Shown here: piece after piece, positions 46,073 to 59,700 of the stretch | How the letters are laid out: every line of letters begins with the position of its first letter | How positions within the stretch are numbered: the stretch's first letter is position 1 | Source of the DNA: Myoxocephalus aenaeus | Taxonomy: Eukaryota > Chordata > Actinopteri > Perciformes > Cottidae | Direction of reading: 5' to 3' | Assembly (NCBI GenBank): GCA_038501785.1 | Contig: JBAMJR010000066.1 | Coordinates: 62,001 to 126,000 of the forward strand | DNA: 64,000 nt | Made by a program: the position numbers and the translations under genes | Notes under the pieces: generated by a model | What the model was told of the DNA's origin: nothing | Database searches by the model: none | Seen by the model: only the letters and a program-made list of their open reading frames with translations

Positions 46073-47280
46073 ATAAAATAACTGTCTGCTTAAAATAACT
46101 ACTACTATTATAATTATTATATTAGTATTGTGGTTGTTGTGTTGTTGTAATTATTATGAACATTATTATACATTATATTAGTATTATCATTATCATTGTT
46201 ATTATTTGTATTATTATCGCTGTTGATTAGTTTAGAGCTGAAATTTTAGCCTTGCTGATTCATCCGCTTGTTGATCAGCAAACATGTATTGGCTATTTTG
46301 ACAATAGATTAATCATTGACGTCATTTGTAAAGCAAACTTACATTATATTACATGTAAAGCAAAATTCTCAACAAAAAAAAGCAAAAAGCTAAATTCTCA
46401 TACATTCTCTGGTTGTGGCCATTTTCGGTTTTCTTTTGTCCTTTGGGATAGACCAAAAATTAATATTAAAATAAGCACATTTATAAATAATGAAAATAAT
46501 TTAGTTATTTGAGTTAATTTGAATAGTGTAATAAAACAACACAACCTCATACATATATCTCAAAGGAAAATCTTTAGATGACAAAAAATTAAATTCAACC
46601 CAACTTGAGATGGATTCCCAATTTTAGTATTGGCTCCACGCAACAACAATTAGTAATAATAGTTGACATGCAGCAACATCCATTTACACTGTCAGGGAAA
46701 ATACATTTATAAGTATTTTAAGGAGCCACACACACAATCAGACATCTACACACTCATACACATACCAAACAGGTAGTGGGGTTAATGATGCCCAGAAGCA
46801 GCCCTAGACTGGTTCCCAATGGCCTGGTCCCATATTAATGTTGCATACAGTATAATATAAGAGTGTTGGACTCAAGTTAGACACGGTTGGTTACATGAGA
46901 GTTAAAACCCCTCTGACATTTATTTTAGAAAAGTTTTGACATTGCTTTTAACTTGACATTGCTTCTGAAATGCTCCACTGCCTGCAGATTTATTTTGTTG
47001 TCTATTTTGACAGTAAGGTAACGAGTGTCCAGCGAATAGAAGACACAAGGACATACATAATGGATGAGGAGATCAGGAAGATATGAGCGTCGGCTGAGCC
47101 TGACTGATACTGTTTTTTTTTTAAGGCAATACCGGTCAGTTTTCTCTAGTGAACTATAGTTCTATAACTATAGTAATGTCAACACAGTTTCTACCTCAGT
47201 CATATCTTTGGTACTTTCACGTTACTGTGGGCAGTTTTTGATGTGGCCTGTGTAGCATTTACTGATAAACTTACATGCAC
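46073..47280. other. AT-rich spacer
   Basis: No gene or element recognised; AT-rich sequence with TTATTA words. Confidence 0.5.
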
Positions 47281-47490
47281 GATGCCATTAATCGTTCCAC
47301 AATCATCACACACTTCAAATCCACCCTTGCTATCACTGGCACTGCCCTCTCCTGGTTAAAGTCCCTACCTCTCTGACAGACATCAGTTCATCTCAAATAA
47401 CAACTGCAAATCCACCAGAGATCCTGTCGCCTATGGTGTGCCCCAAGGTTCTGTTCTTGGTCCCCTTCTCTTCATCCTCTCCATAAGTTG
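47281..47490 (+). pseudogene. LINE reverse-transcriptase fragment (L2/CR1-Rex group)
   Basis: In the plus frame it reads SDRHQFISNNNCKSTRDPVA followed by YGVPQGSVLGPLLFILS, the conserved block before the catalytic FADD motif of non-LTR reverse transcriptases. The frame is short and bounded by unrelated sequence, so it is a dead remnant. Confidence 0.75.
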
Positions 47491-47801
47491 ATGCCAAAGA
47501 CTGGGCCGTGTTTCACAGGTGAGTCGCATGAGATTGTATTATGGTTGCCAAATACATTTAAAAAAAGTCTACCATAGTCTTTTATTTAAAACTGCACTAC
47601 ATCTGATAAGTAGCCTGGTGTAGATTTGGTTTGCTTTACCGAAGACAGGAAAGGAAAAGAATGAAATAGCCTGTCTACTCCAACGAAATGCATAAATGTT
47701 GTCTCATTTATGTAGTATTTAACATGTGTAAATGGAGGCAGAGATGGTCAGGAACAAATTGGCTCTCATCACGTTTCATTGAAACTATTCATATTGTAAA
47801 T
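47491..47801. other. Spacer between LINE fragments
   Basis: About 310 bases that do not read as the rest of the reverse transcriptase; no feature recognised. Confidence 0.45.
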
Positions 47802-48123
47802 TACCGTAAAAGTCGGGTTACAAGCCGCTCCTACTTCCGGTCAGTGTCCCGCTGTAGCAAGCCAAGAGCAGCGCTAGCTATCGCTGCTGCTAGCTATCGC
47901 TGCTGCTAGCTATCGCTGCTGCTAGCTATCGCTGCTGCTAGCTCCCCTCTCCTGCTGCCACTGTCCGCGTCCCCCCTGCCCAAGTCGGGTGTCAAACCGG
48001 GGGCTGGTCTCGCTACCTTCGGTGGTTGTCGGGGAGCTAGCGGAAGTTAGCGGATAGCTAGCGGGGAACTAGCATGTGCGCCAGCTGGCTACAGCGAGGA
48101 GCAAACGGGGACACTGACCGAAG
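47802..48123 (+). mobile_element. Fold-back MITE, GCTAGC family, copy 4 (right end missing)
   Basis: The left end TACCGTAAAAGTCGGG is intact. The interior has four tandem GCTGCTAGCTATC-type units. The copy stops at GGGGACACTGACCGAAG; the remaining 30-odd bases of the right TIR are absent and LINE coding sequence follows directly. Confidence 0.75.
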
Positions 48124-48960
48124 AAAACAGGCCAACGCAAAGAAACCTTCTGAAATTCAATAGCAAAAAGTCTAAAATCCTTTCCCGGCCGCACTTTGGA
48201 TTTCACACAATATCCTCCGCCAATATACACAACCTTGAAGTCATCTTCCTCCTTTGGTTCCTGCACCATGTCAACCCCATCACCAAAACAGCCTTCTTTC
48301 ACCACCATATCCCTACGACCCTCACCGTCACTTACTGCTGCAGAAACACTCACTCACACACATTTGCAACACCCAGGCTTGACTGCAGCATCCTCTATTG
48401 TATCACATACAAAGTACTTCATAAACTCCAGCATGCAGAGAGCTTTGCCGCCCGCCTACTGACCAGTACCCACTCAAGTGGTGATCACATCACCCCATCA
48501 GTCCTCCACAACCTCCTCTGGCTCGCAGTCAAACACCGGATGAACTTAAAGATTCTCCTCACCACCTACGAGGCCCTCAAGAACCTGCTTCCTCCGCCTC
48601 CCCGAGCTCCTCCACCAGCACGCCCCCTCCCAAAGCCTGAGGCCGGCTGATGTCAACATCCTGCAAGTGTCTAGCACCATCTCCTAACCTGGGGTTACAG
48701 GGTGCTTCAGACGCCGCCACCTCTCTGCGGAGCTCATTACCAAAACCACATCAAAAATGCACCCACATTGTCATCGTTGGAAAAAAAGGCTCCCAGAATC
48801 CACCTCTTCAGACTGGGCTTCTCCAGCCAAATCCTCCCCCTCCCTTTTATTTCATAATCCTCATCTTTTTCTATCTGTATTAAAGCGTTTAATTTTAATT
48901 TGATTTGTTTACATTTTATTTCACAGTGTGTAAAGAAGCATCTTTGACCATTTTGAAATG
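48124..48960 (+). pseudogene. LINE ORF2 C-terminal fragment and 3' tail (L2/CR1-Rex group)
   Basis: Reads with frame breaks as LKFNSKKSKIL, then RLDCSILYCITYKVLHKLQH, AESFAARLLTSTHSSGDHIT, WLAVKHRMNLKILLTTYEAL: the region after the RT active site in L2-type elements (HKLQ.V.N.AAR and HW.PV..RI..K...L.YK). It ends in a TTTTGAAATGTGCTTTATAAAT-type tail. Confidence 0.75.
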
Positions 48961-49221
48961 TGCTTTATAAATCATATATATAATTACAGTTATTATTAAA
49001 GGCATGATGTAGTGATTTGGGAAACATTACAGTTATTACAGGCACATGTGGCATCCTACATATCGTCACCTTCCTAAAATAATAGCCTACGTCATTTTTT
49101 GACAAAAAATATTTTCTTGCCTAAATCATCTCCTCATGATACTGGTCACCTCTGGTAAAATCTTCTACATCCTCAGTTGAACAGATCATGCGATTCTATA
49201 GTATAACGGCCGATGTCAAGA
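48961..49221. other. Spacer
   Basis: Nothing recognised. Confidence 0.5.
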
Positions 49222-49347
49222 GTGTGACTTAGGCCATTTTATTAAGTCAAAAGACAATGTGACTTAGGCCATTTTATTAAGTCAAAAGACAATGTGACTT
49301 AGGCCATTTTATTAAGTCAAAAGACAATGTGACTTAGGCCATTTTAC
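49222..49347. repeat. 35-bp tandem repeat, about 3.6 copies
   Basis: The unit begins GTGACTTAGGCCATTTTATT and repeats at 49224, 49259, 49294 and 49329, with essentially identical copies. It is followed by GCATTTTAGTTA-like short repeats to 49420. Confidence 0.93.
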
Positions 49348-49692
49348 AAGCTTTTCAAGATGGCATTTTGAAGCTAGCATTTAAGCTAGCAATTTAGTTA
49401 GCATTTTAGTTAGCATTTTTTTTCAATGAAAATTTCACTTGAACATAATATTAGTAATCATAACATAATTTGGTATTACAGTAAGCCTGTTGTCTAGATG
49501 CAGCTTGTGCACCACTATGTTACAGTTGGTCAAGTTTTTTTGTGTTTTCTGAAAAACCTGAAAAAAATTACTTTTAATGTTCATTATTTTTAGGAAGGTG
49601 AAGATATTAGCACTGATACGTTTTTCAATACAGGATGACCGCAAAATCACAGAATAACAAAACGATGACCGGCAATATTTTTTAGAATCGAT

Positions 49693-49698
49693 TTTATT
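49693..49698 (-). terminator. atp1a2 candidate poly(A) signal AATAAA
   Basis: AATAAA on the minus strand 274 nt after the stop codon. It is the first canonical signal noted downstream of the stop; a longer 3' UTR is possible. Confidence 0.45.
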
Positions 49699-49971
49699 TG
49701 GTACATCTCATGATGACATTTGGTGTTTCTATAGCCTTTGGTAACAGTTTATTTAAAGGCACATATTGTAGGTGTACATTACCATTGAGGAAAAACTCAA
49801 AGCACAATGAAAAGCTTATTTTCAGCAGTATTCTTTCTTATGATAATCAGATTTGTGAACTGATCCATGCAATATTACAACTGACACACACACACACACA
49901 CACACACCCTCATGTACGCATACACACACTCTCTCACAGACACACAAACTCAAACTGACATTTTCTGAATG

Positions 49972-50000
49972 TTAATAATATGTCTCCTGCTCCACCCAAC
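49972..50000 (-). CDS. atp1a2: atp1a2 last coding exon
   Basis: 29 nt after acceptor TCTTCCAG, completing Gly and adding WVEQETYY and TAA. The C-terminal YY, which tunes Na+ affinity, is present; Gln replaces the usual Lys or Arg before ETYY. A (CT)n microsatellite forms the polypyrimidine tract. Confidence 0.92.
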
Positions 50001-50005
50001 CTGGA

Positions 50006-50038
<33 letters not shown>

Positions 50039-50653
50039 AAGCGAGAGAGGGAGAGTGTGTCAGAGACAAAATGACAGGCGAGCAGTTTTCATAATAACCT
50101 TTTGTATCGCTCTATTTGTATTCATCTCGTTGTCTTTGTCTCTGTACATTTCCAAATGAATCCCCTTATAACTCTAAGAGTCTGATCAGCCGCCCGTGAC
50201 ACAGAGATTAACAGAAATGATTAACTGTCACGATAAATTGTATTTGTCTCCCCGTGTCTTGGCCCTCATCAGCCGAAGCGGCGTGGCAGTGAACAGATTT
50301 GGAGCTGTTGAAGTGTGTCCATATCATGCGTAGCATCTTTTGGGCATTTCTCAAGAGCCTTCGTCAGCCCGCTTTAATTTCCTTTCTCATCATCCTCTCC
50401 TGTGTCTCTTGGTGTCGGACAGGTATAATCTCTTTTCCTGGTGCAAGTTCAACACGTGTTCGCGGAGTTGTCGGACTCCATAAAGATGGCTGCCTCCATG
50501 TTTACCTGCTGCTCATGGGTACTGTTTACCTTTAGGCAAGAGGAAGAATCACTAAACGTTTTTTTCTGCAATCATCTATGATCATATTGCTTGAGTGGTT
50601 CCATCAAGAAAATTAGAAGTGGCTTGTGTTTTTCACCTGCCTTTTGACGAGCA

Positions 50654-50726
<73 letters not shown>

Positions 50727-53700
50727 AAGTTCAGGACTTTGGTTGAGATCTAGTGCAGATGCAGCCTTTGGCCCAAGCATCCGATCACATTAGATTTCAG
50801 TGGTAATGCCGTCTTGTTTATTTGCCGTGATTTTATGCTCCATTTATTAAACTGAATTCCTGAGCAGAGAGCCAGGAGGCAGAGCATTTACATGCTATTT
50901 TGTTCAGGAATCAAACCTGGAAGACAAACAGTAATCAGTCAAGTGTTACGGAGGCTGCAGCTCGGAAAGCCGGAGAATCGTTTGGCTATTTGATTGCCTC
51001 GGTTAAAGCTAGGGGTTAATAATAAGTTTTAAATGGAAATGATTACATTTACTGCTGTATAATACATGCAGAAAATGACAATAGACAAATTTAAAACGGT
51101 CAGGAAGAACTATGCAAATTGAAAAATTTGCATCGTTTACTACAACAACAAAAAAATCTAAAAGAGATTTGAATATGACAGCTGTTCAACAGTGTAGAAA
51201 ATTTGTGTTTTCCAATCCATGTTTTCAACATTACAGCAAAGTTAAATATGTTGTTGTCAATAATCATCCATAATTGCGACCAACATTGTTTTTTGTCAAA
51301 TTGCTACCTGTACTTTCCTTTTTGATCCTTTTGATTTAAAACCGATCTGTGTTGTTTTTATCTCATGTTTTTGACATTGAACTTGATCTTCGACTCGTCA
51401 CCATCTGTCAAATGCATGCTGGGATCCTTCAGGTCAAATCAGCGGACCAGAGCTGTGGCGTATTTGTCAATCAGTGTCTCCTTAAAGGAGTGGACAGCGT
51501 ACTTTCTTTTTTAACGCCTGTATATAAGAACAGCATGAAGGCTTCTTGATAGAAAATGTCTCCTGTGGCTCCCGAGACATAGAGGGGCGTGAATCACGAC
51601 ACCATCACTTGGCAATTTTTTTCTCTCCCTTTCAGCTTATTAACAAGACAAAGAAAGTTGAACCATTTTAATCTTGGCTTCTCTTAATACGTGCTTACCT
51701 CCGGGGCTCCTCCTCAGAATTAATTTGCGGACCTCATCATAAATGAAGATGAGAAGACTGTATGGGAAGGCACAGAACCACCACATGGGCCTGAGAGGAA
51801 GAGAGATACAACAGTGAGTTCAAATTGTTCAATTCATTGCGGCCATTTTTTTAATATTAAGGATAACAACGTGGTGTTTAAGGAGATCGCAGACTTCATT
51901 TGAAGCCGAGAGTGACAGGCTAATGGCCGCCTATCGGGTTCTTTAAGAGGTTATTTTTCGCTTCGGTGGAGATATGCATATGCAGAGCGTACTTCAGGGG
52001 GTACATGCGCAAGGCGACGTCCATCCCAGGGCAGTAGGAGAGGAAGGCAGCCAGAGCGGTCTCCACAAACAGACCGAAGATCAGGATCCGGTTCCTGTTG
52101 AACAGAAGAAGGAGAGAGAACAAAAAAAAAAGGAAAGGAAAAGGTTAAAACCATTCAAAAACACTCACGGGAAAATGTTACGGTCACAAATTAACTGACT
52201 TTAAGCCCCCTGATACCAATTTTGGCTCGAGACCTTTTTTTATTTTCCCCTGTGTTTGAGCCGTCGTAGGAACCAAAAATTAATTCCAATACTTGTGTTT
52301 ATTGTATGTAGTTGTTCAGCAAAGTCTTGGGATTTTTTTTTTATATCTGCAAAAAAAATCACTTTTAAAAGATATTTTGATCATAACTATGAACATCCAG
52401 CACGATATGAGCAAGATTTCCCAAAAATGCCTCCTCGAGCGTTCAACGGGTTTTTCAAACTGTGTTATGGTGCCCTAACAACAGCCCACATACTAATAAG
52501 ACACCTTTTTGGAAAGAGTAGGACCTAAAGAATCGGAATCTGCAACACAAATCATAGTAGAACACAGCATGTGGGTGTTCAAAGGAGTTTCAGTCAAAAA
52601 ACTGTGTCGTTCGGTTCAAAAATGAAAAAAAAAAAATACTTAAACTTAACGGTTACTTTAATTATGTTTCACACCAGATGTCTCTTCTCACAAGGGTTGC
52701 GGTATTGTAGCAATTTAAATGAAGTTAAGCAACTATGTGGTTCCGGAGATAATATGTTGTTGTTTTTTGTCTGATAATAGACGCAGGGGGATTTTCGCAC
52801 ACAGGGTTGAAGGTGAATCTGCCTCTCGATTCTACAACCTTCCATCCCTCTTTTTCACTCTCCCTCACTTACTTCATGCCCTGCTGAAAGAGGGAATTCC
52901 TCCTGGTCTTGCAGATGATGACATCCGCCCATTGCACAACAACGATGCTGATGAAGAAGGAGGTGTGGCAGGTGAACTCGACGATCTTCCTCTGCTCGTA
53001 GGTCTGCAAGGTGGAAACACAGATTGCATTCATTCCTGCATGAGTCTGGGGAATAAACATCCAACCGGTTTGTCTTTGTCCCCGCGCTCCTTACCCACTG
53101 CTGCCCATAGCTGTCCTCCACATCGTTGACGTTGCGGTCGTCCCATCGGACGCGGATACCCAGCAGGTCCCTCGGGCGGAAGCCGTTCTCAGCCAAAATC
53201 ACAAAGTAGCTGAAAAAACCAGCGAGAGCCTGGATCATACCTGGAAACAAACAAAACATGTGATCAGGGATCAGAGTCAAAGCGTCATCTCTTCATCTGT
53301 TCTCGGTGTTTCTCCGATTTCAATAGGTCGACTGTAAAGAACCTTGTAATTTGGTGCTAGTTTAGGGAACATGGACACAAAGTGCTGTTCAGTTGTTTTT
53401 AGGTGGAGTTTAGTGATGTGTGTTGAGTTTATATAAACTGCATGTTTGTCGGGAGATAATATATATAATGTGCCTTTTCGTCAGACCTGCTGTGCATTGA
53501 CTAAAGCGGTTAATTGTAATTCAAAGTGTTCCAATTAAATGAAACCAGGAACTTATTAAGAATGAATTGTAACATTTTTGAACTGTATAATAAGCTGTTA
53601 CCCATTTTGGCAGAATCAATAACTTCTTTTAAATCACTTCTTAAAACCCATTTTTATAGAATTGCTTTTAAGTGATGTCGTCCTTTTATGATCTATTATG

Positions 53701-56700
53701 ATCTATTATGCTGTTCTTTTGTTCCCCTGGTTTTGTTTGTATATTTTATTTATTTGTCTGTTTTGATTATTGCCTATATGGTCCTTTGTGTTTACCGATA
53801 TTTAAATTATGTCTTCTTTGCTTCTATGTAGAGCACCTTGTGCACTTTGTTTTTAAAGGTGCTATATAAATAAAGTTATTATTATTATATTATTATTATT
53901 ATTATTTTATGTGTGTGGTGTTTTGAGGACACTAATCTCAGTGCTGCTTAAACAGGCGTCACATACGTTTAGGTATACGAGTCTAAATTATTGCAACAGT
54001 ACCATTGAGTAAACTGTGTGCCATTGGATGCGATTATTTTACCCATCTCTTATATCCGATCACAGCGGAGCAATAGGGGCAGTTTTATTGCAGAGTAAGT
54101 AGGACAATAACAAGATTTATAGATAATGAGTGTCGTTTGGCAAAAGCTATTTCGACAGCAGCACCAATAATACCGGTGTTCCAATGCTGTGCATCACTTA
54201 TTTACAGGAGTTATACCAAAATGTGACAAATAAATTGACCTAGAAAGTGCTTATTTTTGACACTCTGGACAGCCACCTGCTGTGCACTTAATATGTGTTG
54301 AGCAACAGCACAGGTGATTACATCGTCCTCCCTCGGCCCTAAACGGCTGCAGACAGCTCAGGAGTGCAATAATAGCTGGTAGGAAGTTTTTAATTGCATG
54401 TTTAAGAATGTTGTTTTGTCAGACTGGGCATAACATTTTCAACTTGATGGACATCTTATTTTTAAGAGCTAAAGTCTTCACATATACTAAACCCCTACTG
54501 ATTAAGGATGGAGGCAACGCGCATCAATCCTCTCAATCTCGACGTCGCTAAATTGAAACCCTGTGTTTATGTTGACAGACGTTAACAAAGTTCAAAATCG
54601 CTCACTTTAAATTTTTTACCATTAGTCCGTATACTGCAGCTGCACTCTTGATCACACATCTGCTGCGCAAAGGATTCTGGGTCAGAACCGCCAGAAAAGC
54701 ATGCAGGCTTGCATGTAGTCGAACATCCTGCTACTTTTTGGCATGCCGCATTTGAAATACTATTCATTGGGACGCACTAAATCCTATTTTGGCACACTAA
54801 ACAGTCTGTTAGTTCGGGTATTGGAACCCGCCAGCTGGTTGCATCTGTTTTTAGGATGCTGTTGGTTCTACTTTGCTCCGCTGTCGTTGCGTGCCACTCT
54901 AAATCAGATCATCAGTTAGACGTTCGCTGTTTATGCTTCAGGACATCAAGCTGTAATGACAGAACCGCGGATTGTAAATGTGATTTGATGCGACCCGCAA
55001 AAGTTCTGCCCTAGTGGTTGTCTTCGTGGACGAAATATGGGAGGTGACGTGAGTCGCCGGCTTTAAATTGTATGCCATCCCAGTGAAGCCCTGCCGTATT
55101 TTGACCTATTTAACAGCCTATAAAATTGGGCCAGCCTTTGAGTTTCACTATTCCCAAACCATATAAAACCGGAGATAAAAGGCATGCATTCAAGAGAGGC
55201 TCCGACCGCTGAAACATGAACAAGTAGAACATAGCTGCACGCTCAATTTGCTGTAAATGTCACAACAATTAGAGGAAAAACATGGGACTCTCCCCTGACT
55301 GTCCTACGCATCTAAACTGTGAAGACAAAGGCAACTTTTCTGATAAATAAATTTTCAATATTTATTGTCTTTACGCCTGTGATGTTTATTATAACCAAAA
55401 CCTCCCAGCCTGTCCCAGCGATCTGGGTTTAAGCGCTGGGGTCCAAAGAGGTTAAGAGCGCCAACAGGACGAACCTATCTGTCCGTATGCCATGCTGATG
55501 AGGCGCTCGTTGACCAGCTTGTCGGTTTGGGGGTTCCTCGGTTGGCGTTTCATGATGTCACTCTCCGCCGTCTCATAAGCCAATGAGATGGCTGGAACCT
55601 GGAAGGAAAACGGGAGGATAGCGCAGGAATCAGCTCGCTTTATTCACCCCGTCGCAATAAATGTTCAGGAATTTGTCTTAGTGGCAACGGTACAAAGGCA
55701 TGATGACAGCGCCAGACACCGGGGTGCCGTCGACACATCAGCATTAATATAATTCAGAATTCAATCACCGAGTGAAAGGAGAGGAAAGACAGAAAAAGGG
55801 CAAAGAGAGGAGCAGTGACAGTGACAGAGAGGAGAGGAGACTGATGGAGAATTTCAAGGCACTCATAAAATCGGAGGGTAGAAAGGTCTCTGTACGTAAT
55901 AAAGATCTGGTTTTACCAGGTAAGCACCGGAGCAATATGTGTGACTTAGGGCGGGGCATCTCTGCGACTTAGGTGGGATTTGAGGAGGGGAACCGAACAC
56001 ATGCTCTGCGGTGTACAAATCCAGTTTGTTTTGGTGTCACCCTCCCCTGACCCACGGCCGCCGAGAAAGACAAGGAGAGGGGAAAAGGATGCGACTGAGC
56101 TTGGCATTGATTTATTTTTCCTTTTCACACCTCTAACAGCGTGCGCGTATGTGTGTGTGTGTGTGTGTGTGTGCGATATCCAAATGTGAAGCACTCTTAA
56201 GTGTGCCACATCCTGCTTTGATAAACATCTTCTGCAGCGTCCTTTTTCCACATGGCACTGGTTGCTAAAAATAATCATAGCAGACTCCAAGTGCTGCTTG
56301 TCACTGCTAAATCTCAGCAGAGCCCTCAAGCCTGTTGCCTGGAGTTGAACTAAGCTGTTAACAAGCTGTTAACAACCTCAGCAGCAGACATGGGGAAATT
56401 TCTAATTATACTTGTGTACTGTACTATAAACACTTTTTAGCTACTTTATTGAATATTTAAATATTTTGTTCATTTTCGGGCGCCCGATTCTTCAAAGCAG
56501 ACATCCAGCTGTTCGCGCCACCGACGGTTGATAAATACATGCAGACGTGTTACTTTGAAGAGGAAGTGTTTTTATATGCAAAACAGTTGCACAAAATATG
56601 CTGCTTTTAAACTTCAATCATCGCGTCTTTGAAGAGGAATCCAGCCAATAAAGAATGCACTATCCCTGTGATCGCAGACAGTTAAAGTCAATATTTGTGA

Positions 56701-59700
56701 ACATGAACAAATCTGTCCCGCCGCTAGAAAAACCAAAGAAGTTCATCTTTGATGTCACCTGGGTGAAATATGTGGAACTGCTTTATTACCAATGCTAGCA
56801 AGATGCTCGTCTCCATCTTTAACCCGTGGAGACACAAAATGCCTCTTGGCAGTTGGAGAGGAGACCATTATATGTACCTCATTACTACCATTTTTTTTGC
56901 TTTAGGCACACCGAGACACATAAGGACCAGTTTCAGCCGCATGTTACTGTCTGGTGGCTGAGAGCTGAAAAAAAAAAAATTAAAGTTACAGTAATGAACA
57001 CAACAGAACAAGTCCTTTTTGAATATATTCATCCTGCGCTTCCTTTCTTTCGCAATGATGGATTACGCCCCTCAGGCAAGCAGCGTGCCAGCTACTCGTT
57101 TTGTTGCTGCTGGAAAATACAATGGAGAGACGGGCATCTGGAAATGGCAGAGCTGTGAAATGTAAATCTGAATGCGAGCGTCACCCGGCCCCTTTGTTCC
57201 GCTCCAACAAATGGATGTTGGCGGTGAGCCAAAAGCAAATTTTCTCCCACCAACAGAAAGAACAAATTAAACCAAATGTTTTGTTCTTCTTTCTTTTCTT
57301 TTTTTTACCTTCGGGCACTCATATTTGACACCAATATTAACCGTAGTTTCCTCAATGTCACCTCTAGCTTCCCCGTAGCCGCGCAACATGCTAACGATTA
57401 GCATCCCCTCATTGAGGAGAATCAGTAGAATTAGCCAACAGTTGGCTTTGAACACCAAGGAAGTGCTTGGAGTGCAACCCAATAGGTAAAGATAAATGAG
57501 GCTGTGGAGAGAAAGTTGCCTAAAAATAGGGTGACCAGACGTCCTCTTTTTCCCGGACATGTCCTCTTTTCGAGACCTAAAAAAAGCGTCCGGCAGGGAT
57601 TCCAAAAACGTCCGGGATTTTGCTACGTTCGGGAAAATAGTTATTACCCCCTTACAAGTTTTGGAAATGGTATCTCCCCCCGGAACGAAGTGTCCTCTTT
57701 TTCACAAACTCAAATCTGGTCACCCTACTAAAAAGGCGATCTCTTTTCAAATACAAACACTGGAAACCAACTTCCAAAAAGGCCAGGAAAAAAGAGAGAT
57801 GTATTCTACAATTAATACGTTGCACACTTAAAGGGATAGTTTGGGGTTGTATGAGATACTTATCTATAATCTGTATACTACGGGAGAAGAGAAATGAACT
57901 ACTGCGGACAGAGGCAGCAGCAAAATGTATTCAACTTGTTCTCAGAGGTGAAATTGATGTTTTTGTCAACGGAGTCTTGTGGCTTTGAAGAGAGAATAGA
58001 TACCGGCTTCAGTCCCCCGACAGAAAGGGCGGTCTGATGACAAGTTAAAGCGGTGGAAATATTCTACATGCAGCTGTGGATTTCATGACTATGGATAAGT
58101 ACAACTCATACAACCCCGCTTCATAAATACCTGAACTATCCCTTTAAAATAAAATATGCAAAGTGGTAATCTTTGACAAACGTATTGATTGAGATAATGC
58201 AAGAACACTATCGTTGGCGTGTCTACAAAGGGATTGAAGGACTGAACAAAAAGAGGCGAGTGTTCGTCTCACCATGTCGGTGCCCAGGTCGATGCAGAGG
58301 ATGGTGACGGTTCCCAGAGGAAGAGGAACACTTAAACAGATGAAGAGGAGGAAGGGCGAGATCTCTGGGATGTTGCTGGTCAGCGTGTACGCAATGGACT
58401 TCTTCAAGTTGTCAAAGATGAGACGACCTGCAAATATATATATATATATAAATACATTATCAATATTGATTCTTTTTCTGATACTTCATCCTGTTCAAGT
58501 TCCTTTTCCACACTTGCTGAAATAAAAAATGACTTGTCAGCATTTCCTCATTGCTAATGGTTTTCCTCAGACCTTATTAGCGAACCCCACTTTAATTAAA
58601 TACCAGTCTCTTGTGGCGAGCCTCAAGTCAAACGTCTGTCAGAGTGATTCTCTAGTCGAGTCGAGAGCAATTTCAATTCACAAGTCTTAATAAGCAAATT
58701 ACAGGTCAAGATTCAAGTTCAGCATTTGAATATTTTCCTTACTTTCAAAGTTGTTGATGGAGATTTTTCTACTTAGCTGAGTGGGAACAAGTCCTTTCAT
58801 TACATGAGCATGAAAAGGAAATATGTATAGGCCCCACTTAGTCGCCATCTTATTTTATTTTTTATCGTCCCAGTTTTTACCAGTTAAAAACCTGAGACTT
58901 GAATGATTTTCCTTGAAAGTCTCATTTGTAAAAGAGTCTTGAGGAGGTCAAGACTGAAAGGTTCAATGTGGAGGATCTGGACTGAATTTTAGTTTTAAAC
59001 CTAAAAATAAATGAATGTTTTCCACAGAATGTGATGCGGTTACAGTGTTGACGTCTATGTATTCGTGTTGCAGACCAGCAGCTAGCCTCAGCCCGTCCTG
59101 TCTTGTAATACTACTTACACCCAGAGGGGCGCTAGCGAGTCACTGCAGCGTCCAGTCTGCCCAACATGAGAGGACGAAGAAGTCTTCAAATCTTCAAGTC
59201 TTTCATTTCTATGTCGACAGTTCCGTTAAATATTGTGTGAAAGCCACAGTGATACACAGCTCATATCATATTTTAAATTGTTAGGTATTTATTCACTAAT
59301 TAATCTCCAGTCAGGACAAAGGAGCTTGCTGGCAGAATTTTTTTTGACCAATCGATTTCCATGACTTTTCCAGGACTTTAAACCAAATCTCCATGACCAA
59401 ACATTTTGTGAAATCTGGGTGTAAACATGAATAAGTCAGAAAATGCAGTATTTAAACGAACAATGAGAATACAAAGCATACAGTAAACCTTAAATGACTC
59501 AAATGAATGAGACAATAGTTTGATTAAAAGAATAAACATTTATATAGATGCCTGTATGTATGCCTGCTTATATTTTGAGCGTCTTTCTTTTAAAAGCATA
59601 TTAATTATTTCAAACTCAGCGTAAATAAACGACATGAACACATGAATATAACACATTTACATGACTTTTCCCAAAACTTTGGGGTTTTATTTTTTCCAAA

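Noticed and set aside
47281..47490. Functional reverse transcriptase gene
   Set aside because: Only one RT block survives and it is bounded by unrelated sequence and a MITE.
49200..49350. CRISPR-like array
   Set aside because: The 35-bp units are contiguous with no spacers and the sequence is from a vertebrate; it is a minisatellite.
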